Below are positions 11,251 through 22,466 of a stretch of 64,000 nucleotides of DNA, one piece after another. A program made the translations under genes and the position numbers. Source of the stretch: Petrosia ficiformis (Eukaryota > Porifera > Demospongiae > Haplosclerida > Petrosiidae); NCBI GenBank assembly GCA_947044365.1, contig OX345636.1, positions 36,357,212-36,421,211 of the forward strand, read 5' to 3'. The notes under the pieces are model-generated. The model did no database searches. It had not been told where the DNA came from and saw nothing but the letters and a program-made list of their open reading frames with translations. Numbering within the stretch: the first letter of the stretch is position 1; each line of letters begins with the position of its first letter.

Positions 11251-12575
11251 GAGTCCACGATGATGAAATTATATTGGTACTAAAGACTGAAAGAAATATA
11301 GAGGTGAAACTTACTGCCTATGATCTAAGACTTGTTTTTTCGTGTGAAGAATGGTTGAATGACAAGGTAATATATAGGTACATTACATGTGCAATTGTGC
11401 ATCCATGCTTACATTGCTTGAATCTCTTAGCACAGAATGATGTTTCATTATTTTCAGTGCTTCTATAATAATTATAATTATAGTCTGTTATACTACCATG
11501 CACAGATTATCAATTATATGATGAAGTTGTTAAATGTAGAGCAAAGTCACTCAGTACTTGTGAGTTACACTTAAAGCTCTAAGTTATATATTATCTTCTT
11601 TTTTTGTCAAATATGATCAGTCTGGAAGAAGTAAAACATTACGTTTGATATCATTCTTTTATCCATCACTTCTTCAGTCCAGTGGAGGTAATACATCTTG
11701 GGAGATAACTGCAAGTCATAATGATGTAATTCTGTTTAAAATGTGACTTGAGTATATATAAATATTACACCACAAATGTTTTACATCTAGGAAGAGCTTA
11801 GTCAATTAAGAAGACTGCTGATTCCTATTAATACTGCAAAACATTGGATACTTGTGGTATGCATTGAGCTTTATATAGTATATATTAATAATTTATAATG
11901 CTAATATTTGTTATTATAGGAAATAGATTTGTGTAAAAGAATTATATGGTACTATATATGATCCTTTAAATGTACCAATCAAATTTAACTTGAAGTCAAT
12001 GATTTATCCTATCAGGTACTTGATTCTCTCATACTAAATAAATATTGCAATTGAAATCCTATGAATAATTTGTAGATAATTCTTCTCTATACTCTAATAA
12101 TTTAGCAAACTTCTTGAGAAAGTGTATTGGAGAAATGGAAAGAAGAGAGATATTCATAAATGGTCCATTGAAAAGATAATGGTACATTAATTGTAAATAG
12201 TTACCTGTTAATTCAGGAAAAATCACACCAAACAAATGGAAATGATTGTGGGGTCTTTGTGTGCAAGGTATAATTGATATTTTGGAAATTTGTTTAGTAT
12301 AATCATTTATTATTATTAAAATTTCAGTATGCAGCTGTGATGATTACAAAGGCTTACAATTTGAGGTGAATCCGCTAATATTAAAATATATACATATAAT
12401 TAAAACTAATTCCAAAAAAAAAAGAACAAACTAAGATTTTTTGACCCCGCCCATGCGCTCTGGTGGGTCCCTGAGGCATTTTCCTTGCTGTGAAATTGCC
12501 TATTTTACATTTATAACATATTCAGTCAGAATTGGCTAATCTTAGGAAGTGGCTGACAAGGGAAATAATGTCAAG
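11251..12575 (+). pseudogene. Ulp1/SENP-like (C48) protease domain in nine exons, one frameshift
   Basis: Exons read from splice sites and phase: 11251-11366, 11506-11559, 11621-11725, 11791-11856, 11920-12015, 12106-12181, 12217-12267, 12328-12365 and 12526-12575. Together they give the full C48 fold. The start is EEWLNDK then IINYMMKLL (substrate-cleft WLND motif). The catalytic His is in IPINTAKHWILV, the Asp region after RIIWYY, and the Gln and nucleophile Cys are in HQTNGNDCGVFVCK. In exon 5 an extra ATAT (about 11952-11957) in front of GATCCT shifts the frame just at the catalytic Asp (WYY then DPL). The copy as read is therefore inactive. Family function is removal of SUMO or related modifiers. 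Confidence 0.75.
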
Positions 12576-13049
12576 GTGAAATCTATAGCTTGTATGTGTG
12601 GCAACATTCCATAATAAATACACTATAACAGCTTCACATCAATTTATGTTGATACTCCATCAATTAATAATTGGACCTCACTTTCTGTCGAATGCAATAA
12701 AGCTGATGTTGATGTAAGTGAGTGTATGACTTGTATACTGTTGATTATAATTATATATGCCATCATTTAAGTTTTTGCATTGGGAAGAAAGAAAAGGATC
12801 GACTATAGAATATGATGATGGTGAGAGCTGTACACTTATACCTGTTGTGATATGTAAACATGCTTTAACATAGATGACAGCTGTACCAGCCCTGATACTA
12901 TCACAGAGTTCACAAGTGCTGGTAAAGGTGAACATGGAAAATTATTAAACGTCAGTAATGCTGATATCAATCCATCATGTCCAACAGAATCCAACATAGA
13001 TGATATTCCAATACTGATGCCAGATATGACTGAATAAAACACCCCAGAA

Positions 13050-13730
13050 GAATCATCGGAATTATTGTTTTTCAGTACTGCAAAAGATCATGTGAGATCA
13101 ATTGCCAAATCCAGTGTACTCCAAAGTAGACCACCAGAAAGGTGAATGTAAATACATAATTATTATAAGTAACTTTTATTTATGAAACTAAAACATATTA
13201 GGGATGGACACATTGTGAGAGTTAAGATGATTAATATTTTAAAAAAGAATGAGGTACAACAATCATCGCAGTTAGAATTATAATAATTATAATTCTGAAC
13301 ATTTTAAAGATTGAACTACAGAAAATTGCTGCATCACCTCAAAGAAGTGTTTTCTTTGAGGTTCTTTGGACAAAGAGAGTTCGTGATAATGATACACTGC
13401 CAGCAATAACATGGCCATTGTCTCATCCAGTAGTGGTAATTCAGCATTTCACACACCATGTATATAGGTGAATGAAGTATTCTATTACTTGGAGATGTTG
13501 GCTACATCAACAAAACACAAACACATTCCTCCAAAAGTGCTAGTCAAATGGATTTTATGGCCAGAGGTATTATGTAATTTTCATATTATATGCTATTGTT
13601 ATCACTCCTGATATTTTTACTATAGGCAATGATAAAATACTTCAAGAAACCTTTTCAATTTCAACAGTTCAATCACTGCAGTGTTATCTTGAACATTCCC
13701 TATCTCCAATTGGTTTCAAAGATATTTAAG
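13050..13730 (+). CDS. Further exons of the element gene, unknown domain
   Basis: Several exon-like blocks with good GT-AG borders follow the protease: about 13050-13141 (ends VLQSRPPE), 13202-13253 (DGHIVRVKMINILKK), 13310-13435 (contains SVFFEVLWTKRVRDND), 13468-13566 (VNEVFYYLEMLATSTKHK) and a last block from about 13626 to a TAA near 13730. They are free of internal stops. I do not recognise the domain. They could be the C-terminus of the Ulp1 protein or a separate protein. Exon phases between the last two blocks were not resolved. Confidence 0.4.
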
Positions 13731-14077
13731 TTTGCTTCATAATTCATAATGCATTTATTTCATAATTCTTTTGGATAGTGTGAAGATTGTAGTGGCAAAA
13801 TAATGTTTATTGTTATCCTATATATATAATATATATAGACCTGGTACAATATAACAAAAGAGTTCATATTCATGTAGCCAACTCAGGTTTTTACTATATC
13901 AGGTAGGGGATAGGATAGAAAACATCATACCTCAATATCTTTTTCTGTTACAACTTACAAGAGTTCGTCACCACAGTACTATCTTCGCAGGAAGTCGCCA
14001 TTTTACAGCATGGTTATTTAATAATAGACTAATAATTATTGTGGGCAGGGGCACAACGTTTTTTTAGCATACGCCCT

Positions 14078-14115
14078 CCACTAACCAGCACGATCACTAA
14101 CTGGCACGGCACACC
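14078..14115 (-). repeat. Right terminal inverted repeat (38 bp)
   Basis: Inverted copy of 5390-5427 with two mismatches, ending in GGCACGGCACACC. It closes the 8.7-kb unit. Confidence 0.8.
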
Positions 14116-14144
14116 TGGTGTTTTCGGTTTTGATCCCTATGTAT

Positions 14145-14219
14145 AAGAATAATAAAAAAACAATTTAAAAAATGAAAGACTATTCTTTCATTTTTTAAAA
14201 TGTTTTTTTTATTATTCTT
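14145..14219. repeat. AT-rich perfect-type hairpin
   Basis: Two arms of about 35 bp (AAGAATAATAAAAAAACA ... and its reverse complement) are separated by a few bases, just outside the right TIR. It would fold into a long stem. Probably a small foldback insertion. Confidence 0.8.
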
Positions 14220-14566
14220 GTATTACTACATATTGCAATTGAGGTAATGATTGAAGTAACCAAATTGTCTTCACAGTGATTTATTAGATTGTTGACTCAT
14301 GCACTAGACAGAGTCTTCTCAATATTTAAGTGACATTACAATTTAACTATAGGGATACTTTTCTACATCTCATAACTCACCTCACTATGTGAGCTAATAG
14401 GTACACATAAACAGGAAGTGTGACAGAAAAATTGATAAAAAGTCGACCAGAAAACAAGTGTGTTATCACATCATTCATGTTGTACTTGCAGCTATTCCTA
14501 CGACCCTGTAAACAAAGATATAAGCAATAAAATTAATATTGACCTGATACATCTTGTAATTTACTC

Positions 14567-15180
14567 CCACCCGCCTAGGCGGAGCGAAGGGTTACTGTAA
14601 TGTGGTGTTCTGTCAGTCTGTGTGTGTATGAACAAAATATCTGGAGAACTAATAACATTGGGACTTTGATCGGGCTACCAAAAGAGGCGAAATTATACAA
14701 GGATTGAAATAACAGACAGATGTTTTCTAAAATCTTTCAGTTATAAAGTTATGACAATTTTTATAACTCATGATTGCCGTTTCACCACTTTCAGAAGACT
14801 TCTGGTAGCAAACAAGTGCATGGAAACATAACTCATCTTGTTTGAAGGCTTGAAATCAAGTACAGTTGAAGTAGTGCCTGCTACAACATCGAACTGTCTG
14901 TAAGCTTTCCACAATACTATTTTATAAAGGATTGTAACCTCTGTTCGTCTTACGTGTATAATAGGAATTATGTAGTATTGCTAGGACTGGAGTGTAAGTT
15001 GTAACACCAGTACACACACATATATACAAGTATAATAATTATGATCTCAGTATAATATCATTATAGAGTCTGCAATTATTTTCTTGTCAGTAGTCATTCT
15101 TGTTTCCTAATCACAATTGTGGCAAGGGTTCTGCACTGTGAGTGCATTCATTGGAAGCATTGAAGCTTGCTTTGGCATGG
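14567..15180 (+). repeat. Dispersed repeat family A, longest copy with 45292-45975
   Basis: This starts with an accept-like GCCTAGGCGGAGCGAAGG GTTACTGTAAT block. It shares long blocks with 45292-45975 (ACATTGGGACTTTG, AAATTATACAAGGAT, TTATGACAA...CACGATTGCC or a close variant) and with 28686-28915. Its end (GTGTAAGTTGTAACAC, then CTCAGTATAATA) recurs alone at 29832-29905. Non-coding, probably a nonautonomous mobile element. Confidence 0.6.
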
Positions 15181-15308
15181 TTTTCATTTAATAGCGTCAT
15201 GTGCCTAAGTGTCTTAAGATCTCATCCAGGGTCATCCCTATGATTGCTTTCCAGGGTGTTAATCCATGATTATAATTATTTGTATATTCATGTTACATAT
15301 GCATACTA

Positions 15309-16766
15309 CCGTATAGCTGGTTTATTTCGTGGACATAAAAATTCGCGGTAAGAGAAAACGTTGTAATAGTTGATGTATTTCGCGGAGCAAATATTCGCGA
15401 CGTGATGATGCACGCGAAAATTAAATTTCACCACGTGATACAGCTATAAATGTCTGGTGCTGTAATTGTTGAGAGAAATTGTTGTGTTCGTGTGTTTAGA
15501 AGGACTTTTGGAAGGCAGTAATCGATGAAGAACTCGAATGTAAGAGGGAGACTACTAACTCAAAAGACCGCTACGCAGTTGCTGTTTTCAAAAATGGAGA
15601 AATAGTAGGTCATCTACCAAGAATGATCTCACGTGTTTGTCAGGAAAGGAGTAGTTATCATCTGTCGAGTGACAGGCAGACAACTTATGTTATGTTAATC
15701 ATTTTATATATAATAATCATGTATTTAATATTATATAATGCATATTGGTTCATTCATTAGTGTTATTACAATTTTTTTTATTCCATGATAAGTGATTTGC
15801 TCCCTGACGTTCCATTGTCCAAGATGATACTGGTACTAAATGGATGCCCGTTTGATCCCAGTTGAAAATAAGTTCCGGGGGGATTTCTTCCATTTCTACT
15901 GTAGATGTGATTTCAGCAAGAAAATCTTTCTTAATTCTATCAAAGTTGTCAACTGTCACTCTACTCTTGGTAGTTCCACGTCGCTTTACAAATCCCATTC
16001 TTAACAACAGAGATTTGGCCCAAGCTTTGGAAAGAGTTATTGGATCACCATATTCCTGAAGTCGAGTTCTGTCTTGCTTTAGCAGTAGGCCCTTAGCACC
16101 TGCAATAGTGATAGCTGTGTTAACAGTTCCACCACATTCTCTTACTTTTTTAAGATATCTTTGCACCTGGTCATCCAATTTATCTCCAAGCAGCAGAGGA
16201 CGTCCACGCTTTTGAGGTGGAAGTACACTCACTGTCTCATCAAATCTTCTTTTTTGGCCTACCTCTATAAGATATGCTTTTTTGATAGATCGAACTGTGC
16301 TCTCATTTAAGGATTTTTCCAACCGGTGAGAAAAGTGCCTCGCTGCAGCACACACACCATTCTCACAGGCATACTTTCCTATATTTGCTCGTAGAGCTGG
16401 GGAAAGTTTATGATAGGGGCCTCTAGCCACGGTTTTCTTTTGCTGTTGGACTTCTTGAACCAGGCTGTTTGCTGATTCCATGGCTGCTGGTGCAATAACA
16501 GCTGACAATGATCCCATCGGACACGGGAGACCATCAGGAGTAGTAGTTGGTTTCGAAATAGGCTTTAGATATTGAAGGATAGACATCAGTAGACAACGAT
16601 GTTTTTCACACTGCACACACGTGGTGGAAATATATACGGTATGAAATGTCAACTGTTCTAAATATTCACTGGATAAAAAGTTTCACGCAATGTTATTTTC
16701 GCGTTTCTTAATTGACCGCGAATTTAAGCGAAAATAAATTCCATGTTAAAAATACCAGCTATACGA
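15309..16766 (-). mobile_element. pogo/Tigger-like DNA transposon, internally deleted, TA target site
   Basis: The ends are CCGTATAGCTGG at 15309 and its inverse, CCAGCTATACGA, ending at 16766. Both are flanked by TA (15307-15308 and 16767-16768), the Tc1/mariner-pogo target duplication. Subterminal ATTCGCGGT occurs on both sides in inverted orientation. The only coding frame is the truncated transposase on the minus strand. Confidence 0.8.
15750..16652 (-). pseudogene. pogo/Tigger transposase, truncated after first catalytic Asp
   Basis: A 300-codon frame. The middle has KKRGRPLLLGDKLDDQVQR-type sequence, leading into the CENP-B/Tc5 DNA-binding helix (SKAWAKSLLLRMGFVKRRGT). Near the end, ELIFNWDQTGIHLVPVSSWT carries the first Asp of the DDE_1 catalytic triad. 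The frame then ends within about 25 residues, so the second Asp and the third acidic residue are missing. Full-length relatives are usually well over 450 residues. The missing part must have been lost in an internal deletion, because the downstream TIR is present. The N-terminal Met is not certain; a later Met is equally possible. This copy cannot transpose alone. Confidence 0.8.
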
Positions 16767-16768
16767 TA

Positions 16769-17779
16769 TGTATATATTTGTGTCATTTTGAGGGCACTGT
16801 CAATTAATGGCATGTAGCATAAAAGAATGTAGCGTGTACATAGAAACTGCAATTTGCTGAAAAACATTGCAAACGTTATACATACAAGAAACCTTTAGAA
16901 AGTAACAAGAGTGGAAAACAAATAATTATGATATGTCATTGGGTTTTAGCAATGTTGATTTCAGAAATTAGACCACTAGCAAAGATTAATTATCAATGAG
17001 TACCATAAAGCTGCGTGATATTCAGAAATTTGGATATATCGTCAATAGTATAGCTCCAAACAATTGGCAATATTGTAAAAATTTACTGTCAATAGTGTCT
17101 ACATGGTTCACACATAATCATACCATTCAACAGTTAATGTGTGTTCAATTATAAAAATTATAAATGGATGTCTGCTGTAACTTCTTCTGATATCACAGAT
17201 AATCTATAAGCATTCTAACATTGGTGACAGCAACTGGTGCGGCATGTACTGGTTCGAAACTAGTAGTAAGTGAAGGGTTTGTCTATTGATGAGGTATATT
17301 ACTGCAGCAAAGTTTTCTTCTACCTACATATTTTGTAATGTTATCATTCTGATGCAATAGAAAAGACCAACTATAGCAAGTTAATATCACTATTGGGATA
17401 ATAAACAAGATATATGGAGATAAAAGTATCCCTATAATTGTTTTCTGATGTCCAAAATTCATTAATTAATCATGGCTGACTTCCTCATGTCTGAAGCACA
17501 ACAGCCTATTATAGTTCATCATGTACTCTTCTTTCTTTTTAAGGGATCTTGCACATGCAGATTTAAAAATATAATTCAGATAGAACAGCTATTATAGTTC
17601 TAGTGTCTCTGCAAGCTACATGTACAAACATGCAGCTTTCGTCCAGCTGGTTTGTAGAGCTAAAGCTTGCATTCTATTACATGCCAATTGACGAGCCCAT
17701 TGGAATAGTACAACTTCTTTAACTATGCATACAATGTATACGTGTATGTGACACAAGAATATACACACTGTAAGACTGT
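16769..17779. other. No supported gene
   Basis: AT-rich DNA between two transposons. No exon-like blocks or repeats were recognised. Confidence 0.4.
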
Positions 17780-17787
17780 ATACAAAC

Positions 17788-18179
17788 TAGGGCTGGGATG
17801 TAGGCTACAAAACATTCAAAGCTTTGGCAGCACAAAAAAAACGAATATTCGAAGGTTCGCACATGTTTTTGTCAATGTTGTTCTTACCTTGATTGGCTAT
17901 AGAATGACTTGGAGACTGGGTTATTGCTTTATAACAAGTACTAGTCTCTACTTGGGTTTAGCATCGCTGGACTGAGAAATGAAACAGAAGCAACCAACAA
18001 CAGAGCCTCAACGTTTCTGGAACACGACAACATTATTGACCGCACCTTTAAATTGCACAAGTGTGCATGTGCCAACATTAATGTGACCACGGCAGCAAAG
18101 CTTCAAAGGAATACATTTAGCTTCGAATGTGCTGCAAACGAACAAAGGTTCAAACATTCGAACCTTTTTCCCAGCCCTA
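17788..18179. mobile_element. Nonautonomous hAT element (MITE)
   Basis: 392 bp with terminal inverted repeats TAGGGCTGGGA and TCCCAGCCCTA. It is flanked by 8-bp direct repeats ATACAAAC (17780-17787) and ATATAAAC (18180-18187), one mismatch apart. Internal copies of GGTTCGAA-like palindromes lie near the ends. The frame at 17742-17975 crosses the left end and is not a gene. Confidence 0.8.
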
Positions 18180-18187
18180 ATATAAAC

Positions 18188-18663
18188 ATAATTATATCAA
18201 ACTCATGAGAAATCAATCATAGGGATGGCCCTTGCTTATACAGTAGGTATCTCAACCTATACTGTAAAACAGATTTTTTAACCCTTTATTTCACATAACT
18301 ATATTCATATCTGCTGATGTGAAGTGGTGTAGGTAGCTGTCATTACTTCATATGTAAATTTATAATGGGAATAGTACTGGTATGTAAACTGTGACTGTGG
18401 GATTAAGCCTGCTTTCAAAGCTGTCGGGCCCTCATATCAGATATCCTTTACTATCAATTTACTTAGTCATTTTGAACAATAGCATTTCAACAACAAAAGT
18501 TATAATCTTTCACTTTAACATCACAGTTCAGCAGTAATGGTGTGAATGGCATACTATATGTAAACTATCAAACTGAAATGCAACTGAAAGTAACTACCTA
18601 TTAGTTGAAATAACTAAATTGTTTCTGAAGTAATATTGCAATTACATAATTATAATTATATAA
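18188..18663. other. No supported gene; short spacer between hAT elements
   Basis: Non-coding AT-rich sequence. Nothing recognised. Confidence 0.4.
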
Positions 18664-18856
18664 ATATATATTAGGGCAGAAATGAATATTTGCTCCGTTA
18701 GGATATCCGCTTGATTACTCAGTATCCAGATACTAAATTCAGCATCCTATAACCTGATCAGATGCCACATGGATGCCACATGTTTACACGTGGTAATTTG
18801 CGCATGCACATACCAGTGAGTAGCGTGAAAATTGTTAGGAAGACGAATCTTAGACG

Positions 18857-20591
18857 ATGGCTACAAGGAAGCACACTAGCCCTGTTTGGGACTACTTTGA
18901 GCTGACAGAGGGAAACGTGAATGGGAAAAAGGTCATATGCAAACTATGTGATGGATTAAAGCTGGCTTATGGAGGGGGAACATCAAATTTGATGAACCAT
19001 TTGGAAGCAAAGCATCGAGTTGAGTATAATAAAACTGTACCAAGTGAAACTGAAAAAAAAAAGCAAGCTACCCTTTCTGCATTCCAGGCAAAGAAGTGCT
19101 CTCCAGATTGTGCAAACTGATTGCAGAGTTTCTGTCAAGAGACTTGCGTCCTATATCCACTGTTGATGGAAAAGGTTTCCAACAGTTGCTTAACTATTTG
19201 GAACCTGGATACAAGGTGCCTTCTCGGCCACATGTTACTACAACTTGTAAAAGAATTTACAGTACTCTAAAGGAAGAACTTAAGGGAACTCTTGTGTCAA
19301 AAGATGTTGCTATAACCACTGATCTATGGACTAGTAGAGCAATTAAAAGCTATATAACTATAACTGCACACTTTTTAGACGAGCAGTGGAATCTACAAAA
19401 CAAGGTACTGCTCACACCTGAGATGCCTGAAAGACATACAGCTAAGCACATTGCTGAGAGACTTCAAGAGTCAGTGAAAGATTGGAATATAGATGAGCGA
19501 AATATCTCTGCAATTGTCCGGGACAATGGCAGAAACATGCAGCTTGCTGTGCAGGAGCTTGGTTGGCAGGATGTACCGTGTTTTGCACACACTTTGCAGT
19601 TAGCAGTGAACAGTGGATTGGTCAAATTAGCAGGCTCACTGCAGTAGCACGAAAGTTAGTTGGGCATTTTAAACATAGTGCTGTTTCCATGACTGCCTTG
19701 AAAGAGAAGCAACAGCAGATGAATATCCCTCAGCACCACCTTATCCAGGATGTTGCCACAATACAGAAATCTATATCTTAATGAAGCCTTTCATTATGAA
19801 GTACAGCATAAATACTCCATCGTTGCTCCAAAAGCCACTCCATCATGAAATAGGTGGAATTCCACCTTGTGGCAACATCCTGGATAAGGTGGTCCTGAGG
19901 GATATTCATCTGAAGGTCAATGGAGTCTGTAAATGTCCTCAAACCCTTGCAGGTGGCTACAACAGCTTTATGTGAGTCACAGATTGTTTCAGTTTCTCTG
20001 GTATACCCTGTCATCAATGGACTCCAAAAAAAAAACAGCTATTTGCTAGCTTGGATGATCTACCACAAGTGAAGGCTTTCAAGAGAGGGTTTCCGCAGAG
20101 ATTAAATGCCGTTTTACTCCTGGAAGTTTGGAAATTGAAGACAAGTACCATCAACGCAAATTTTTCAGTGACACCCAGCGTTCAATTATCCATGATGTCC
20201 TAAAGGAGAAAGCTGAAATGATGCTCTCACAGATGAGACTGAGGATATAGAGCCAGCTTCCAAAAAGAAGAAACCAGAGACTGCCCTTTCTTTCCTCCTT
20301 GGTCAGGACGAAGACACAAGTGGAAAAAAGGAAGAAATAGAAAGATTCTTTAGAGAGCCAACACTCAGTTCTGAAGCTTCATCTCTGGAGTAGTGGAGAA
20401 AAAATGCAGAACACTTCACAACATTAGCGTGTATAGCCCAAAAACTTCTTTGCATCACTGCTACTTCGGTGCCAGCAGAAAGGGTATTTTCTACTGCTGG
20501 ACTTGTCATCAACCAGCAGAGCTGCAGCCTATTACCAGAAAATGCGGACATGTTGGTATTTCTAAATAAAAACTTACCATCTTTGGACTGA
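18857..20591 (+). pseudogene. ZBED-like hAT transposase, broken
   Basis: The start at 18857 opens a BED zinc finger: SPVWDYFELTEG, then CKLCDG, then HLEAKH, i.e. a C-x2-C...H-x4-H pattern. A second frame (from about 19090) carries the hAT N-terminal and catalytic region: RDLRPISTVDGKGFQQLL, AITTDLWTSRA with the first Asp, AIVRDNGRNM with the second, and CFAHTLQLAV. Coding is then shifted (LTAVARKLVGHF) and interrupted by an inverted block at about 19778-20017, whose coding sense is on the minus strand (RWNSTYFMMEW). After that come shifted pieces and the hATC region (CITATSVPAERVFSTAGLVI), ending at a TGA around 20591. Several stops and shifts show it is inactive. Confidence 0.85.
19716..19912. 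repeat. 46-bp inverted duplication inside the hAT transposase
   Basis: 19716-19761 and 19867-19912 are inverted copies with one mismatch. They encode the same peptide, QMNIPQ(H/D)HLIQDVAT, once on each strand. The right arm continues on the minus strand into the true downstream protein sequence. Confidence 0.85.
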
Positions 20592-20739
20592 ATTAGTATT
20601 ATATACTAAACTGTTAATTAGTATTATAATCTTGGTTGTTAAAAAAAGTAATTAAATTATTAACTAAACAATTATCCTGATATTCGTTTGTTAAGGCATC
20701 AGGATATCCTGATACACAAAATCACTATTCGTTGCAGCC

Positions 20740-20750
<11 letters not shown>

Positions 20751-20787
<37 letters not shown>

Positions 20788-21121
20788 AACATATACCATA
20801 GTTAACAAAAACATCAAAGGCCCGACAGGGAGTATATATCTGATATACACTCGAAGAAGGCACGTGAGCAACAATAACGTAAGGGGTGTGACAATTTAGT
20901 AAATGAAATTGCTATATATACCTTAGAACTACTCGTTTGCGTTAACGCAAGCTAAGTTACTTGAAACCCAATTGCAAGCAGTTCAAACAATTTAACACTC
21001 CGTCTAAATATGATCTGCAACTCTCCCATACTATACTACAACGTGACTGTTGACTAAAAGGCTTAGTCGGTGAGTTCTGGGCAATGAATGTTTTTGTTAA
21101 CTTTAGCATATATTATATATA
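20751..21121. other. AT repeat and flank of a foldback element
   Basis: An AT dinucleotide run covers 20743-20786. A GTTAACAAAAACAT block near 20799 recurs in inverted form near 21091-21104. This suggests that a palindromic element spans roughly 20795-21300 around the hairpin at 21122. Confidence 0.45.
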
Positions 21122-21250
21122 CCATGGATTCTTGGTGTATATCAACAATATACGACCAGAACTCCCTTGATATCAGCCCTCGGCTACGCCTCGGGCTGAT
21201 ATCTCGGGAGTTCTGGTCGTATATTGTTGATATACATCGCGAAGCCATGG
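21122..21250. repeat. Long foldback hairpin
   Basis: Arms of more than 50 bp carry inner blocks TATATCAACAATATACGACC and GAACTCCC, paired with their inverse. A GC-rich loop (TCGGCTACGCCTC) lies in the centre and CCATGG at both outer ends. The frames read through it on both strands are artefacts of the palindrome. Confidence 0.9.
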
Positions 21251-21299
21251 TATGTATACTACATGTATAATTATATACACACTTATAGAGTATATACAC

Positions 21300-22233
21300 A
21301 CAAGGGCTCTGCCAGGATGAATGAATAGGGTAGGTTGACCGTACATGGCACGTGTAGCACGCCGAAAATTTTAGCTAATTAATTATTCATGATGGGTGTG
21401 GTCAGTTAATAATCTCGTAACAGTTGACTAACCCAGCCTAATATGGTGCTACAGAAGTTATCTCAAATTGTATTTACTGAAAAGAATCAAAAGTTGTCTG
21501 GAAAACAATTATATTTCCAACATAGTTATCATTATTATTTATCCTGTAAGTATATAATTTATTTTAATTTTATTATATACAGTATTTGAGAAGTAATTAA
21601 GAAATAAGTTCAAAATCTGAGGGTAGGATAAAGCCTACCCTAGCCTACTGCTAGCTACGCCCTTGTATACACATATTTACGTAGTTTCATAGCAGCATAG
21701 GAACAGGGAAAATGCGTCGAGGCAGGAAGCGAAAGGTGAATTTAAAAGACTTTGAGGGGACGAATACAGGGTTATAGTAGTATGCATATTGGCAGACAAA
21801 TTCCAAAAGAGGAGGGGGGGGGGCAAAACTATAGCAAATGCTCCACCCCCCCCTTCCCTAAATGAAACCCTGAATTGAGCTCTTCTACTCTCAACATAAT
21901 GTATAGTGCAGTATAAATTTAATAGTACTAAAGAATCCACAGCTACCATAACAAATACAACATTCCACAAATGTGAGTTTACATAGTTATAATCGTTCTC
22001 TAATTTCTGAATACACATCTGTGTAGACGGTATATTAATAAAATACATACTATATTGGACAGTAGTTAGTTTTGTGTAGAGTTTACCTATAGTATATGTA
22101 ATACAAATTACTGATATAATGAATGCACTAAAGTGCAGAACCCTCGCTAGCTACTGCTAAACAGCATGGCTTCAGAACAACTTTGCCTAAGTAACATTGC
22201 AACAGCCAGGAACACACCATTCGTATCAACACT
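21300..22233. other. No supported gene
   Basis: Contains short G- and C-runs at about 21814 and 21844. A 123-codon minus-strand frame (21677-22048) has no recognisable domain. Confidence 0.4.
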
Positions 22234-22294
22234 ATAATTTGCATATTCATGTTACTGACTTCTACAGTCAGTAGTACATGAATATGCAAATTAT
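22234..22294. repeat. 61-bp palindrome with octamer-like arms
   Basis: ATAATTTGCATATTCATG pairs with its inverse CATGAATATGCAAATTAT across a short loop. A small foldback element is likely. Confidence 0.85.
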
Positions 22295-22466
22295 GGGGAT
22301 AGCATGGCCATCACATCTCTTGAGAACTAGCGATTTTCTGGACAAAACTTCACAAATAGCTGTATAAACACTCGTTAGGACAATAGACAAAGCTCAAGAA
22401 GCAAAGCTTCAAAGAGACAAAAGTTAGTGGTTCAATGTTTTCTGCTGACATTTTTTTTATTATATC

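Larger units (their letters stand above)
5390..14115. mobile_element. 8.7-kb TIR-bounded unit with TIR-like minisatellite and two cysteine-protease domains
   Basis: The first 38 bases (5390-5427) and the last 38 bases (14078-14115) are inverted copies with two mismatches. Between them lie a short spacer, a 4-kb array of 61-bp repeats, and intron-containing coding sequence on the plus strand. That sequence has RING-like, Josephin-like and Ulp1-like domains plus further exons of unknown function. This is the layout of a large DNA transposon. No DDE transposase was recognised, so it may be a deleted copy or carry a transposase I cannot identify. No convincing target duplication is seen; both borders contain CCTGG, which blurs the exact ends. 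Ulp1-type proteases are known cargo of several TIR superfamilies (some Mutator-like, Maverick/Polinton and KDZ elements). Assignment to any of them is not possible here. Confidence 0.65.
18672..20742 (+). mobile_element. hAT transposon with BED-finger transposase, degenerate
   Basis: The ends are related inverted repeats (TAGGGCAGAAATGAATA at 18672; the inverse of TAGGGCTGCAACGAATA ending at 20742). They are flanked on both sides by ATATATAT (18664-18671, 20743-20750). The flank lies in AT repeats, so the duplication is suggestive only. The TIRs are of a different subfamily from the MITE at 17788. Confidence 0.75.

Noticed and set aside
20303..20551. 82-codon minus-strand frame
   Set aside because: It is the antisense of the hATC domain of the hAT element, which shows the ERVFSTAGL motif on the plus strand.
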